Assembly (NCBI GenBank): GCA_964559295.1
Contig: CAZLGO010000004.1
Coordinates: 1-36,171, forward strand
Reading direction: 5' to 3'
DNA: 36,171 nucleotides
DNA from: CAZLGO01 sp964559295
Lineage (GTDB): Archaea; Methanobacteriota; Methanobacteria; Methanobacteriales; Methanobacteriaceae
Made by a program: the position numbers and the translations under genes. A model generated the notes under the pieces. The model made no database searches. It had not been told where the DNA came from and saw only the letters and a program-made list of their open reading frames with translations. The first letter of the stretch is position 1. The number at the start of each line of letters is the position of its first letter. Below, one piece after another: positions 8,588-16,274 of this stretch.

Positions 8588-8848
8588 ATGGATCCTTACT
8601 CGATAATATTAAAGCCACATGTTACAGAAAAAAGTATGAATTTAATTGATCAGAATAATGAATTGACATTTATAGTATCAAGAAATGCCGATAGATCTTC
8701 GATAAAAAGGGCTTTCGAAGATCTTTTCGCTGTGAAAGTGGAAAAGGTCAACACCCAAATTAATCCAAAGGGAAAAAAGATGGCTTTTATAAAACTTGCA
8801 GCAGAGCATAAAGCTGAGGATATAGCAGTAAAAATAGGTATATTCTAA
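8588..8848 (+). CDS. rpl23: 50S ribosomal protein uL23 (86 aa)
   Basis: Sits at the tunnel exit and helps dock signal recognition particle. MDPYSIILKPHVTEKSM is the classic N-terminus and VNTQINPKGKKMAFIKL the C-terminal beta hairpin. I chose ATG 8588; an earlier in-frame ATG at 8552 would overlap uL4 by 17 nt and add 12 unrelated residues. Only a weak GGTG precedes the start. Confidence 0.96.
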   Translation: MDPYSIILKPHVTEKSMNLIDQNNELTFIVSRNADRSSIKRAFEDLFAVKVEKVNTQINPKGKKMAFIKLAAEHKAEDIAVKIGIF

Positions 8849-8849
8849 A

Positions 8850-8877
8850 CAACCTTTTAGAAAGGCGCTGACGTAAA
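8850..8877 (+). repeat. Intergenic hairpin element, fragment (module I only)
   Basis: Directly after the uL23 stop comes CAACCTTTTAGAAAGGCGCTG-type sequence (8850-8870), then ACGTAAA. It matches module I plus linker of the copy at 20363-20390 (GCGTTGACGTAAA). The flanks TATTCTAA (8841-8848) and TTAGAATA (8881-8888) are a perfect 8-bp inverted repeat that encloses the fragment. No other modules are present. Confidence 0.6.
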
Positions 8878-8903
8878 AAATTAGAATACATGGAGGAAGA
8901 TAA

Positions 8904-9626
8904 ATGGGAAAACGTCTAAGAACGCAAAGAAGAGGAAAAGGAACTCCCACTTATAAAAGTGCATCCCACCGTTTTAGGGGAAAAATTGAATATAGGTCAT
9001 ACGATAAAATAGAAAAGGAAAGTAGCTTGAAAGGGAAGGTAGTGGATATAATCCATGATCCTGGAAGAAGCGCCCCAGTTGCACTTGTAAAATTTGAAAA
9101 TGGTGAAAAAAAATTTATATTAGCACCAGAGAATATAAAAATAGGTGATGATATAGAATGTGGTATTTCAGCTCCGATAAAAACTGGAAATTCCCTGCCA
9201 CTCGCTGAAATCCCAGAAGGTACACCTTTGTATAACATCGAGAAAAATCCTGGAGACGGTGGGAAATTCGTGAGGGCTTCTGGAACTTATGCTTCTTTGA
9301 TCACTCATGATGTTGATAAAGCTGTTATTGAGTTACCATCTGGTGAATTAAAGGGATTTAATCCCCTTTGTAGAGCAACAGTTGGTGTCGTAGCAGGAGG
9401 GGGAAGAAAAGAAAAACCATTCCTTAAAGCAGGAAACAGATATCATGCCCTGAGAGCAAAGGGTAAAAAGAGTGTAAGTGTAAGAGGAGTGGCAATGAAT
9501 GCGGTAAATCACCCGCATGGTGGTGGAAACAGGCAACATCCAGGAAGACCAACTACAATTTCGAGACATGCTCCACCTGGAAGAAAAGTTGGGTCGATTG
9601 CCGCAAAGAGGACAGGAAAAAGATAA
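8904..9626 (+). CDS. rpl2: 50S ribosomal protein uL2 (240 aa)
   Basis: Core large-subunit protein needed for peptidyl transfer and subunit joining. MGKRLRTQRRGKGTPTYKSASHR and the C-terminal MNAVNHPHGGGNRQHPGRPTT block with the conserved His-rich loop are diagnostic. GGAGGA lies 7-8 nt before the ATG. It is followed by an intergenic element rather than the usual short gap before uS19. Confidence 0.98.
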   Translation: MGKRLRTQRRGKGTPTYKSASHRFRGKIEYRSYDKIEKESSLKGKVVDIIHDPGRSAPVALVKFENGEKKFILAPENIKIGDDIECGISAPIKTGNSLPLAEIPEGTPLYNIEKNPGDGGKFVRASGTYASLITHDVDKAVIELPSGELKGFNPLCRATVGVVAGGGRKEKPFLKAGNRYHALRAKGKKSVSVRGVAMNAVNHPHGGGNRQHPGRPTTISRHAPPGRKVGSIAAKRTGKR

Positions 9627-9637
9627 GAGGTGATCAA
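9622..9637 (+). repeat. Left flanking repeat of the element between uL2 and uS19
   Basis: GATAAGAGGTGATCAA covers the uL2 stop codon and a Shine-Dalgarno-like GAGGTGAT. It recurs as GATGAGAGGTGATTAA at 9742-9757 (14 of 16 identical), bracketing the hairpin element. The right copy provides the ribosome binding site of uS19. Confidence 0.55.
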
Positions 9638-9734
9638 CAACCTTTATTAAAGGTTGATCAAAATTTTTCGATGATTGCAAATGTAATTTGCAAATGAAAC
9701 TTTTATTAAAAGTTTCTTGAAAAAGCGTTGACGT
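9638..9734 (-). repeat. Intergenic hairpin element, reverse orientation, variant third module
   Basis: Modules in plus-strand order: CAACCTTTATTAAAGGTTG hairpin (9638-9656) followed by ATCAAAA; TTGCAAAT/ATTTGCAA with GTA loop (9675-9693) in the position where other copies have the GC-rich hairpin; GAAACTTTT/AAAAGTTTC hairpin (9696-9716); then AAAAAGCGTTGACGTAAA, identical over its core to 20375-20390. Linker order indicates the reverse orientation. It separates uL2 from uS19. Confidence 0.75.
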
Positions 9735-9741
9735 AAATTTG

Positions 9742-9757
9742 GATGAGAGGTGATTAA
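9742..9757 (+). repeat. Right flanking repeat and Shine-Dalgarno of uS19
   Basis: GATGAGAGGTGATTAA duplicates the sequence at 9622-9637. Its GAGGTGAT is a strong Shine-Dalgarno placed correctly for the TTG start of uS19 at 9758. Confidence 0.55.
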
Positions 9758-10165
9758 TTGGCTAGAAAGGAGTTCATGTATCGTGGTTATACATTGGAAA
9801 AATTACAACAGATGCCTTTGGATGACGTCATAAAACTTTTTCCCTCAAGGCAGAGAAGATCTCTTAAGAGAGGATTTCTTCCGAGGCAGAAAAAGATATT
9901 AGAAAAAATAAGGAAATTAAGAAAGAAAAAAAAGGGCAAAGGACCCCAAATCATTAAAACCCATTGTAGGGACATGATAGTTCTTCCTGAGATGGTTGGG
10001 CTAAAATTTGGAATCTACAATGGAAAAGATTTCGTGGAAGTGGAAATAAAGCCAGAAATGATTGGATGTTACTTTGGGGAACTTGCACTTACCAGGAAAA
10101 AAGTCGAGCACGGAGATCCAGGGATGGGAGCAACTAGGTCTTCAATGTTTATACCTCTTAAATAA
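9758..10165 (+). CDS. rps19: 30S ribosomal protein uS19 (135 aa)
   Basis: Small-subunit head protein at the A-site finger contact. The YRGYTLEKLQQMPLDDVIKLFPSRQRRSLKRG start and C-terminal GELALTRKKVEHGDPGMGATRSSMFIPLK are diagnostic of the archaeal form. The start is TTG, read from the GAGGTGAT Shine-Dalgarno 4-5 nt upstream; the first ATG (six codons in) has no such site. Length is normal for archaea. Confidence 0.96.
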   Translation: MARKEFMYRGYTLEKLQQMPLDDVIKLFPSRQRRSLKRGFLPRQKKILEKIRKLRKKKKGKGPQIIKTHCRDMIVLPEMVGLKFGIYNGKDFVEVEIKPEMIGCYFGELALTRKKVEHGDPGMGATRSSMFIPLK

Positions 10166-10177
10166 GGAGAAATTACA

Positions 10178-10639
10178 ATGGCAAAAATCAAATATGCTTT
10201 TGGGGATGATGATAAGATAAAAACAGCAAAGGCAATTGGAAGATCCCTTAGGATTTCCCCAAAGCACGCTGTTGAGATATGTAGGCAAATAAGAGGAATG
10301 CAACTTGAAGATGCTAAAGATTACCTGAATAAGATAATTCACATGGAAGAACCAGTACCATTTAAGCGATACAACAAAAAAATAGCCCACAAAAGAGGGA
10401 TTAAGAGATGGCCCAGTGGTAGATATCCTGTAAAAGCTGCTATCCAAATACTAAGCGTACTTGAGAATGCTGAGGCTAATGCTGAATACAAAGGCCTTGA
10501 TACAGAAAACCTCAAAATAGCGCATATATCAAGCCATAAAGGAACTATTATGAGAGGATGGATACCAAGGGCGTTTGGAAGGGCGAGTCCGTTTAACACA
10601 CCAACAACCCATATTCAGATTGTTCTAGAGGAGGCATAA
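10178..10639 (+). CDS. rpl22: 50S ribosomal protein uL22 (153 aa)
   Basis: Tunnel-lining protein. RSLRISPKHAVEICRQIRGM and the C-terminal beta hairpin region with GRASPFNTPTTHIQIVLEE are diagnostic. AAGGAGA precedes the start by 7 nt. It lies 12 nt after uS19 and 6 nt before uS3. Confidence 0.98.
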   Translation: MAKIKYAFGDDDKIKTAKAIGRSLRISPKHAVEICRQIRGMQLEDAKDYLNKIIHMEEPVPFKRYNKKIAHKRGIKRWPSGRYPVKAAIQILSVLENAEANAEYKGLDTENLKIAHISSHKGTIMRGWIPRAFGRASPFNTPTTHIQIVLEEA

Positions 10640-10645
10640 GATTAA

Positions 10646-11464
10646 ATGATTGAAAAAGATTTTGTCACAGAGGGTCTTAAAAGAACAACGATTGACGAAT
10701 ACCTTGAAAAAGAGCTTGAAAGAGCTGGTTATGGTGGAATGGATATTCAAAGGACTCCTTTAGGCACGATGGTCGTAGTTTATGCAGAACGCCCGGGTAT
10801 GGTTATTGGTAGGGGTGGAAAAACAGTCCGCAACATAACTCAAAAACTAAAGACAAATTATGGGCTTGAAAATCCTCAAGTAGAGGTTAAAGAGGTGGAT
10901 ATCCCTGAACTTAACCCAAAAATAATGGCTCATAAAATTGCAGCAATGCTGCAGCGAGGTATGCACTTTAGAAGGGTTGCCTATACGGCTCTTCGAAGTA
11001 TAATGGGTGCTGGCGCGAAGGGAGTTGAAGTTACCATCTCTGGTAAAATAAGAGGAGCAAGATCCGCCTCTGCAAAGTTTACAGACGGTTATATAAAACG
11101 TTGTGGTGAACCTTCTGCTAGATTTGTAGAGAAAGGTTTTGCAACAGTCCAACTGAAACCTGGTGTTTTAGGAGTATGTGTCAAGATCATGCCTTCTGAT
11201 GTCACCTTACCTGATGAGGTCGAGATTAAAGAAGCGCCAAAAGAAGAACAAGAGGCTGACACACTTATGGATACTTTAGAAGCCGAAAAAGCTTCTGAAT
11301 CTGGCAAAATCATCGAAAAAATGGCAAAAGAAAATGTGGTAGAAAATACAGATACAGATGCCACCGAAACAATGTCTGAGGAACAAGAGAATGTCAAAGA
11401 TAAAAGTAAAAAACAAAAAGAAGAAGCCAAAGAAGCCGAAAAGGAATCAAGAAAATCAGAATAA
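10646..11464 (+). CDS. rps3: 30S ribosomal protein uS3 with charged C-terminal tail (272 aa)
   Basis: Forms the mRNA entry tunnel. The KH-type motif VVYAERPGMVIGRGGKTVRNI (about 48-68) and the domain ending VCVKIMPSDVTLPDEVEI (about 195) are clear. After residue 200 comes a tail of roughly 70 residues rich in E, K and S, low in complexity and probably disordered. Archaeal uS3 often has a tail, but its length varies. GAGGAGG at the uL22 end is the ribosome binding site. Confidence 0.97.
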   Translation: MIEKDFVTEGLKRTTIDEYLEKELERAGYGGMDIQRTPLGTMVVVYAERPGMVIGRGGKTVRNITQKLKTNYGLENPQVEVKEVDIPELNPKIMAHKIAAMLQRGMHFRRVAYTALRSIMGAGAKGVEVTISGKIRGARSASAKFTDGYIKRCGEPSARFVEKGFATVQLKPGVLGVCVKIMPSDVTLPDEVEIKEAPKEEQEADTLMDTLEAEKASESGKIIEKMAKENVVENTDTDATETMSEEQENVKDKSKKQKEEAKEAEKESRKSE

Positions 11465-11489
11465 TCAACTATAAAAAGGATGAATTAAA

Positions 11490-11711
11490 ATGGTAATATT
11501 AACGAGCAAAGAAATACGGGAGATGGAAATAGAAGATATTCGAAAGAAATTAGACGAACTCAAGGCAGAATATACAAAAAACGTCTCAAAAAGTTCTGCT
11601 GCTGGGGCTCATGAAAACCCAGGGAAGATCAGAGAACTCAGAAGAACGATTGCTCGTGTTCTTACAATAATAAACGAAAAACAAGAAAAACAAAGGGGAG
11701 AAATAAAATAG
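11490..11711 (+). CDS. rpl29: 50S ribosomal protein uL29 (73 aa)
   Basis: Two-helix protein next to the tunnel exit. The pattern LTSKEIREMEIEDIRKKLDELKAEY...NPGKIRELRRTIARVLTIINE is diagnostic. Its stop codon abuts the ATG of aIF1 with no gap, suggesting coupled translation. Confidence 0.96.
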   Translation: MVILTSKEIREMEIEDIRKKLDELKAEYTKNVSKSSAAGAHENPGKIRELRRTIARVLTIINEKQEKQRGEIK

Positions 11712-12017
11712 ATGGAAATCTGTGAAATATGTGGTCTTCCAAAGGAACTTTGTGTCTGCGAGGAAATAGCCAGAGAAATTCAAAAGATTAAAGTCTACAC
11801 AGTACGAAGAAGATTTGGAAAACTTATGACAATTGTAGAAGGTATAGACGAGGACGACATCGATATAAAAGAGCTTACAAAGGAGCTCAAGGCAAAATGT
11901 GCCTGTGGAGGAACAGCGAAGAAGGGTCAAATAGAACTTCAAGGGGATCACAAAAGAAAGGTCAAGAAGGTTCTAATAACTATGGGTTTTTCTCCGGACA
12001 CCATTGAAGTAAGATGA
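11712..12017 (+). CDS. Translation initiation factor aIF1 (SUI1 family, 101 aa)
   Basis: aIF1 monitors start-codon selection on the small subunit. The SUI1 core is evident: RRRFGKLMTIVEGI, KELKAKCACGGTAKKGQIELQGDH, and a C-terminal ending MGFSPDTIEV. The N-terminus has a C4-x2-C7-x6-C14-x-C16 knuckle that could bind zinc. It starts immediately after the uL29 stop and its TGA overlaps the ATG of Rpp29 (ATGA), so these three genes are translationally linked. Confidence 0.95.
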   Translation: MEICEICGLPKELCVCEEIAREIQKIKVYTVRRRFGKLMTIVEGIDEDDIDIKELTKELKAKCACGGTAKKGQIELQGDHKRKVKKVLITMGFSPDTIEVR

Positions 12018-12298
12018 TCACTCCACAAAACATATTCAGACACGAGTTAATTGGACTTTTTGTTAAGGTGGTAGATAGCTCGCATAAGGGATTTATTGGA
12101 ATAGAAGGAAGAGTTGTTGATGAGACTAAAAACACCCTAAAGATCGAGCAAAATGACGGAATCGAAAAAATAGTCCCAAAAAATGTTGTAACTTTCCATT
12201 TTAAGTTGCAAGACGGAACAATAGTTGAAATAGATGGTAAAACCATTGTAGCTCGTCCTGAAGATAGAATAAAAAAGAAATTCAGAAAATCTTGGTGA
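12014..12298 (+). CDS. rnp1: RNase P protein component 1 / Rpp29 (94 aa)
   Basis: Archaeal homologue of Pop4/Rpp29, part of the protein set that supports the RNase P RNA in tRNA 5' processing. The compact Sm-like barrel is visible: HELIGLFVKVVDSSHKGFIGIEGRVVDETKNTLKI, then KNVVTFHF and GKTIVARPEDRIKKKF. Its position between aIF1 and uS17 is the usual one in euryarchaea. The ATG overlaps the aIF1 stop by four bases. Confidence 0.95.
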   Translation: MITPQNIFRHELIGLFVKVVDSSHKGFIGIEGRVVDETKNTLKIEQNDGIEKIVPKNVVTFHFKLQDGTIVEIDGKTIVARPEDRIKKKFRKSW

Positions 12299-12302
12299 TA
12301 CT

Positions 12303-12623
12303 ATGATTGGTATTGATGTTTCAGAACCCAAATCAAAATGTGATGATCCTAACTGTCCTTTTCATGGTAGACTTCCTGTGAGGGGACAAATTTTGGAGGG
12401 ACTTGTTGTAAGTGACAAAGCAGAAAGGACAGTTACTGTAGAGAGAAGTTTTTATAAGTTTATTCGAAAATATGAAAGATACGAAAAGAGAAAATCAAAG
12501 ATAGCTGCACACAAACCAGATTGTATCCATGTCAAGATTGGCGATATGGTAAAAATTGCAGAATGCAGACCACTAAGCAAAACAAAGCACTTCGTTGTTG
12601 TGGAAGTAAAAGGGGAGAAATAA
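12303..12623 (+). CDS. rps17: 30S ribosomal protein uS17 (106 aa)
   Basis: Small-subunit body protein binding 16S rRNA. CDDPNCPFHGRLPVRGQILEGLVVSDKAERTVTVER is the archaeal signature, followed by IKIGDMVKIAECRPLSKTKHFVVVE. The stop TAATG overlaps the uL14 start by one base. Confidence 0.97.
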   Translation: MIGIDVSEPKSKCDDPNCPFHGRLPVRGQILEGLVVSDKAERTVTVERSFYKFIRKYERYEKRKSKIAAHKPDCIHVKIGDMVKIAECRPLSKTKHFVVVEVKGEK

Positions 12624-13021
12624 TGAGGGCAATTACATCAAAGATCACAAGAGCACTACCAATTGGTGCCAGACTCAAATGTATTGACAATACAGGTGCA
12701 AGGGAAGTCGAAATAGTATCTGTTAAGGGATACAAAGGTGTAAGAAGAAGACTTGCGGCTGCAGGTGTTGGAGATATGATAATGGTATCTGTAAAAAAGG
12801 GAACACTCGAAATGAGAAAGGAAATACTAAATGCAGTAGTTGTACGACAAAAGAAAGAGTATAGAAGGTCAGATGGTTTAAGGGTCAAGTTTGAAGATAA
12901 TGCAGCGGTTATAGTAAGTCCGGAAGGAACATTAAAAGGTTCTGAGATAAGAGGACCTGTTGCAAAAGAAGCAGCTGATCGATGGCCAAGTGTTGGGAGC
13001 GCTGCAAGTATAATCATCTAA
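12623..13021 (+). CDS. rpl14: 50S ribosomal protein uL14 (132 aa)
   Basis: Subunit-interface protein and docking site for factors such as aIF6. MRAITSKITRALPIGARLKCIDNTGAREVEIVSVKGYKG and the ending RGPVAKEAADRWPSVGSAASIII are diagnostic. Start at 12623 overlaps the uS17 stop by one base and has GGGGAG upstream; longer in-frame starts inside uS17 add no family sequence. Confidence 0.97.
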   Translation: MRAITSKITRALPIGARLKCIDNTGAREVEIVSVKGYKGVRRRLAAAGVGDMIMVSVKKGTLEMRKEILNAVVVRQKKEYRRSDGLRVKFEDNAAVIVSPEGTLKGSEIRGPVAKEAADRWPSVGSAASIII

Positions 13022-13114
13022 CAACCTTTAAGAAAGGTTGATCAAAAAGGCGATCTTCGATCGTCTGTTGATAAACTTTGCAAAAGTTTCTTTGGGTCAA
13101 TCCATATCTTATGG
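13022..13114 (-). repeat. Intergenic hairpin element, reverse orientation, full set of modules
   Basis: Order on the plus strand: CAACCTTTAAGAAAGGTTG hairpin (13022-13040), ATCAAAAA, GGCGATC/GATCGTC hairpin with TTC loop (13049-13065), AAACTTT/AAAGTTT hairpin (13073-13089), linker, CCATA/TATGG hairpin with TCT loop (13102-13114). Bases 13022-13051 match 18427-18456 perfectly (30 of 30) and match 20434-20463 as the reverse complement. Bases 13082-13103 are a perfect 22-bp reverse complement of 24550-24571. It begins one base after the uL14 stop. Confidence 0.85.
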
Positions 13115-13145
13115 CTCGTTGATTAATTTTAAAAAGGTGATAATA

Positions 13146-13499
13146 ATGTCAAAACAACCAAGAAAACAGAGGAAATTCATTCACAAGGCACCATTACACA
13201 TACGTCACAGATTAATGGGTGTTACACTGAGTAAAGAGCTTAGAGAAAAATATGAAAGGAGATCTCTTCCCGTAAGATCCATAGACACCGTGAAAGTGAT
13301 GCGCGGCAATTTCAAGGGTCATGAGGGGAAGGTCACAGAGGTTGATCTTAAAAATTACAAAGTAATGATTGACGGAGTAACAATACAAAAACCAGATGGA
13401 AATCAGGTTTATTATCCTATTCATCCATCAAATCTTATGATAGTGGAGCTGGATCTTAGTGATGATAAAAGGAATAAAATAATAGAAAGGAAGGGATAA
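13146..13499 (+). CDS. rpl24: 50S ribosomal protein uL24 (117 aa)
   Basis: Assembly initiator of the large subunit. MSKQPRKQRKFIHKAPLHIRHRLMG and the KOW motif VKVMRGNFKGHEGKVTEVDLKN are diagnostic. I chose ATG 13146 with AGGTGAT 5 nt upstream. An earlier in-frame start at 13038 would translate 36 residues through the intergenic hairpins and is rejected. eS4 starts two bases after the stop. Confidence 0.97.
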   Translation: MSKQPRKQRKFIHKAPLHIRHRLMGVTLSKELREKYERRSLPVRSIDTVKVMRGNFKGHEGKVTEVDLKNYKVMIDGVTIQKPDGNQVYYPIHPSNLMIVELDLSDDKRNKIIERKG

Positions 13500-13500
13500 A

Positions 13501-14229
13501 ATGGCAAAGATGGGATCAAGAAAGCACCTTAAACGTTTTAAATCACCTAAACATTGGCCTATTCATCCAAAGGAACATAAATGGACAATAAAACCAAGTT
13601 CAGGTCCACATCCTATTGAAAAATCTTTACCTTTGCTTGTTGTGATCCGTGATATTCTCAAGGTGGCTGACAATGCAAGAGAAGCAAAAAGGATTATAAA
13701 TAATGGCGAGATCATTGTAGATGGTCGCGTGAGGAAAGATTATAAGTTTCCCGTTGGTTTTATGGATGTAATCGAAATTCCAAAGTCTGAGGAAGTTTAC
13801 AGAGTTTTGCCAGACGAAAAGGGAAGATTGATACTTCATCCAATAGTCAAAGAAAATAAGGAATTTAAACTCTGTAGAATCCAAAACAAGACTACTATAA
13901 AAGGTGGAAAAACCCAGCTCAACCTCCATGATGGAAGAAATTGTCTTGTCGAGGATAAATTTAAGACCGGGGACGTTATTATCCTTAAAGTTCCACAACA
14001 GGAAGTATCAGACCATATAAAATTTGAAAACGGCACCGTTGGTCTTATAACTGGTGGAAAACACATAGGTGAGTTAGGTAAAATAAAAAAGATAAATGTA
14101 ACAAAATCATCCATGCCAAACACTGTGTTAATTGAAACCGATAATAAAAAAACCTTCCTGACGTTGAAGGATTATGTTTTTGTGATAGGCAAAGAGAAAC
14201 CAGTGATCTCACTTCCAGGAGGTAAGTAA
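13501..14229 (+). CDS. rps4e: 30S ribosomal protein eS4 (242 aa)
   Basis: Archaeal/eukaryotic S4e family. KMGSRKHLKRFKSPKHWPI at the start, an S4 RNA-binding domain (about 40-100, including ARAKRIINNGEIIVDGRVRKD-like sequence), and a C-terminal KOW-like NGTVGLITGGKHIGELGKIKKI. AAGGGA precedes the start; its stop overlaps nothing and uL5 follows directly. Confidence 0.97.
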   Translation: MAKMGSRKHLKRFKSPKHWPIHPKEHKWTIKPSSGPHPIEKSLPLLVVIRDILKVADNAREAKRIINNGEIIVDGRVRKDYKFPVGFMDVIEIPKSEEVYRVLPDEKGRLILHPIVKENKEFKLCRIQNKTTIKGGKTQLNLHDGRNCLVEDKFKTGDVIILKVPQQEVSDHIKFENGTVGLITGGKHIGELGKIKKINVTKSSMPNTVLIETDNKKTFLTLKDYVFVIGKEKPVISLPGGK

Positions 14230-14736
14230 ATGAACCCAATGGAAGAGGTGAGAATAGCGAAAGCAACCATTAACATAGGTGTAGGAGAAGGTGGAGAAAG
14301 GCTTATAAGAGCTGAAAAGCTCCTAAAAAAAATCACAGGTCAAAAACCTGTACGTACTTACTCTAAGGTCACAAATCCTGAGTTTGGAATAAGAAGGGGG
14401 CAGCCCATTGGATGTAAGGTCACTTTAAGAGGTAAAAAGGCTTTTGATATTATTAAAATGACATTGGATGGTGTTGGAGGTAAACTAAAAAAAAGTCAAT
14501 TCGATGAACAAGGTAACGTTTCATTTGGGATAGAAGAACACATAGATATCCCAGGCATGCGATATGATCCGGATATTGGCATATTTGGGATGGATGTTTC
14601 GATAACTTTCGAAAAAGCAGGCTATAGAATAAAAAGAAGAAAGATCCAGAGAAAGAAAATTCCAAGCAAGCACAAAATTAAAAAAGAAGAGACCATGGAA
14701 TTTATGGAAAAAAAATTCCAAGTTGAGACCAGTTAG
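14230..14736 (+). CDS. rpl5: 50S ribosomal protein uL5 (168 aa)
   Basis: Binds 5S rRNA in the central protuberance. ATINIGVGEGGERLIRAEKLLKKITGQKPVRTYSK and the later DIGIFGMDVSITFEKAGYRIKRRK are diagnostic of the archaeal form. GGAGGT at the end of eS4 is 7 nt before this ATG, favouring it over the second ATG three codons later. Confidence 0.97.
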   Translation: MNPMEEVRIAKATINIGVGEGGERLIRAEKLLKKITGQKPVRTYSKVTNPEFGIRRGQPIGCKVTLRGKKAFDIIKMTLDGVGGKLKKSQFDEQGNVSFGIEEHIDIPGMRYDPDIGIFGMDVSITFEKAGYRIKRRKIQRKKIPSKHKIKKEETMEFMEKKFQVETS

Positions 14737-14746
14737 GGTGATGGAT

Positions 14747-14890
14747 ATGCCAAGAAAATACGGAAAGGCATCAAGAAAATGTAAAAGGTGCGGTGATCAC
14801 TCAGCATTGGTTAGAAGATATGGACTTATGTTATGCAGGCAATGCTTCAGAGAACTTGCACCAAAAATGGGATTTAAAAAATATAACTGA
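14747..14890 (+). CDS. rps14: 30S ribosomal protein uS14, zinc form (47 aa)
   Basis: Short uS14 that translates MPRKYGKASRKCKRCGDHSA and onward to MGFKKYN, with a zinc site C12-x2-C15...C30-x2-C33. The position between uL5 and uS8 is canonical. The start is the ATG at 14747 with GGGTGAT about 4-5 nt upstream; the ATG two codons earlier (14741) is too close to that site. This gene is easily missed because it is under 60 codons. Confidence 0.96.
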   Translation: MPRKYGKASRKCKRCGDHSALVRRYGLMLCRQCFRELAPKMGFKKYN

Positions 14891-14899
14891 GGTGTTACT

Positions 14900-15292
14900 A
14901 TGACTCTTATGGATCCTCTTGCAAATGCTCTTACAAACATAAGAAACAATGAAAGGCAGGGAAACAAAAAGTGCACAATTGCACCAGCATCCAAGTTGAT
15001 AGGACATGTTCTAAGAACCATGCAGAAGGAAGGATATATTGGTGAATTTGAGTTTATTGACGATGGAAAGGCTGGAAAGTTTCTCGTTGAACTTGAAGGA
15101 AATGTGAACAATTGTGGTGTCATAAAACCAAGACACGCTGTTAAAAAAGACAAGTTCGAGAAGTTTGAAAAAAGATACTTACCAGCTAAAAATTTTGGAA
15201 TTATGATAGTTACAACTCCACAGGGTATAATTACCCACAAGGAGGCAAAGGATAAAGGGATTGGCGGAAGACTCCTTGCATATGTCTATTAA
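14900..15292 (+). CDS. rps8: 30S ribosomal protein uS8 (130 aa)
   Basis: Central-domain 16S rRNA-binding protein. MTLMDPLANALTNIRNNE and the C-terminal FGIMIVTTPQGIITHKEAKDKGIGGRLLAYVY are diagnostic of the archaeal type. GAGGTG lies 6 nt before the start. Confidence 0.97.
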   Translation: MTLMDPLANALTNIRNNERQGNKKCTIAPASKLIGHVLRTMQKEGYIGEFEFIDDGKAGKFLVELEGNVNNCGVIKPRHAVKKDKFEKFEKRYLPAKNFGIMIVTTPQGIITHKEAKDKGIGGRLLAYVY

Positions 15293-15301
15293 GGTGATAC
15301 A

Positions 15302-15835
15302 ATGGCTCAGGCAGTAGTTCTTAGGGAAGAAATTAATATTCCAGAGGATGTAGATGTTACCATCAATCATCAGGTGACTGTAAAGGGACCAAAAGGGCAG
15401 CTATCAAGGAAATTTGACCACTCAAACATTATTATGAAAAAAGAAGACAAAAAAATCATATTAGAGACTCACTTCCCAAAAAAGAAGGATAAAGCCATGC
15501 TCGGAACCATAAAATCCCATATAAATAACATGATAAAGGGAGTTACAGATGGTTTTACTTACAAAATGAAAATAGTTTATGCTCATTTCCCTATGAATGT
15601 AAAAACTACCAAGAATAAGGTTCTAATAGAAAATTTCCTTGGTGAGAGATACCCAAGGACAGCAAAGATTGTAGGGAATGCTAAAGTTCAAGTCAAGGGC
15701 GATGAAGTATATATCACTGGTATCAACAAAGAAGAAGTAGGACAGACTATGGCGAACATAGAACAGGCTACTAAAATAAAGGGAAGAGATCCAAGGGTAT
15801 TTCAGGATGGAATATACCTTGTAAGTAGAGAATGA
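15302..15835 (+). CDS. rpl6: 50S ribosomal protein uL6 (177 aa)
   Basis: Located near the factor-binding site. VLREEINIPEDVDVTINHQVTVKGPKGQLSRKF and the second repeat ending NIEQATKIKGRDPRVFQDGIYLVSRE identify it. AAGGTGAT precedes the ATG. Confidence 0.97.
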   Translation: MAQAVVLREEINIPEDVDVTINHQVTVKGPKGQLSRKFDHSNIIMKKEDKKIILETHFPKKKDKAMLGTIKSHINNMIKGVTDGFTYKMKIVYAHFPMNVKTTKNKVLIENFLGERYPRTAKIVGNAKVQVKGDEVYITGINKEEVGQTMANIEQATKIKGRDPRVFQDGIYLVSRE

Positions 15836-15853
15836 TTATGTAGTGGTGATCCA

Positions 15854-16183
15854 ATGAAAAAGCCGAAGTTCAGAAGACAAGAATGGTTCAGGTACAAAAA
15901 ACTTGGCAATAAATGGAGAAAGCCCAAAGGAAGAACAAGCAAGATGAGAAGACGTGAAAAGGGAAAACCTAAAATGCCAAATGTTGGTTACGGATCCCCA
16001 AAGGAGGGAAAAGGACTTCATCCTTCAGGATATGAGGATATACTCATTTGTAATATCAGCGAACTTGAAAGATTAGATCCAAGTACTCAAGCAGGTAGGA
16101 TCAGTTCCACAGTAGGAAAAAGAAAAAAGGAACTTATGATCAAAAGAGCAAGTGAGTTGGGAATAAAAATTCTAAACAGGTAA
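15854..16183 (+). CDS. rpl32e: 50S ribosomal protein eL32 (109 aa)
   Basis: Archaeal/eukaryotic large-subunit protein. PKFRRQEWFRYKKLGNKWRKPKGRTSKMR and VGYGSPKEGKGLHPSGYED are diagnostic. It lacks the N-terminal extension found in some archaea (109 aa is at the short end). GGTGAT lies just before the start. Confidence 0.96.
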   Translation: MKKPKFRRQEWFRYKKLGNKWRKPKGRTSKMRRREKGKPKMPNVGYGSPKEGKGLHPSGYEDILICNISELERLDPSTQAGRISSTVGKRKKELMIKRASELGIKILNR

Positions 16184-16274
16184 ATCCATAAGGCATTCCC
16201 TTTTATAGATTGATATTGGAAACGAAGAGTTCATACGGTTTTTTTAAAAATTATTTGATAAACGGAGGTTTTTT

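Noticed and set aside
13038..13145. N-terminal extension of uL24, and similar extensions of uL15, AdkA, RpoK and uL23
   Set aside because: The extensions mostly translate hairpin elements or the ends of upstream genes, have no family similarity, and a good Shine-Dalgarno sits before the internal starts in most cases.
13010..13150. Flanking direct repeat around the uL14-uL24 element
   Set aside because: TATAATCAT and GATAATAAT are too short and AT-rich to separate from chance. The same applies to the flanks of the copies at 18427, 22797 and 30772.
16184..16274. Intergenic element between eL32 and eL19
   Set aside because: I see no shared module or convincing stem in this 91-bp gap, so it is not assigned to the family.
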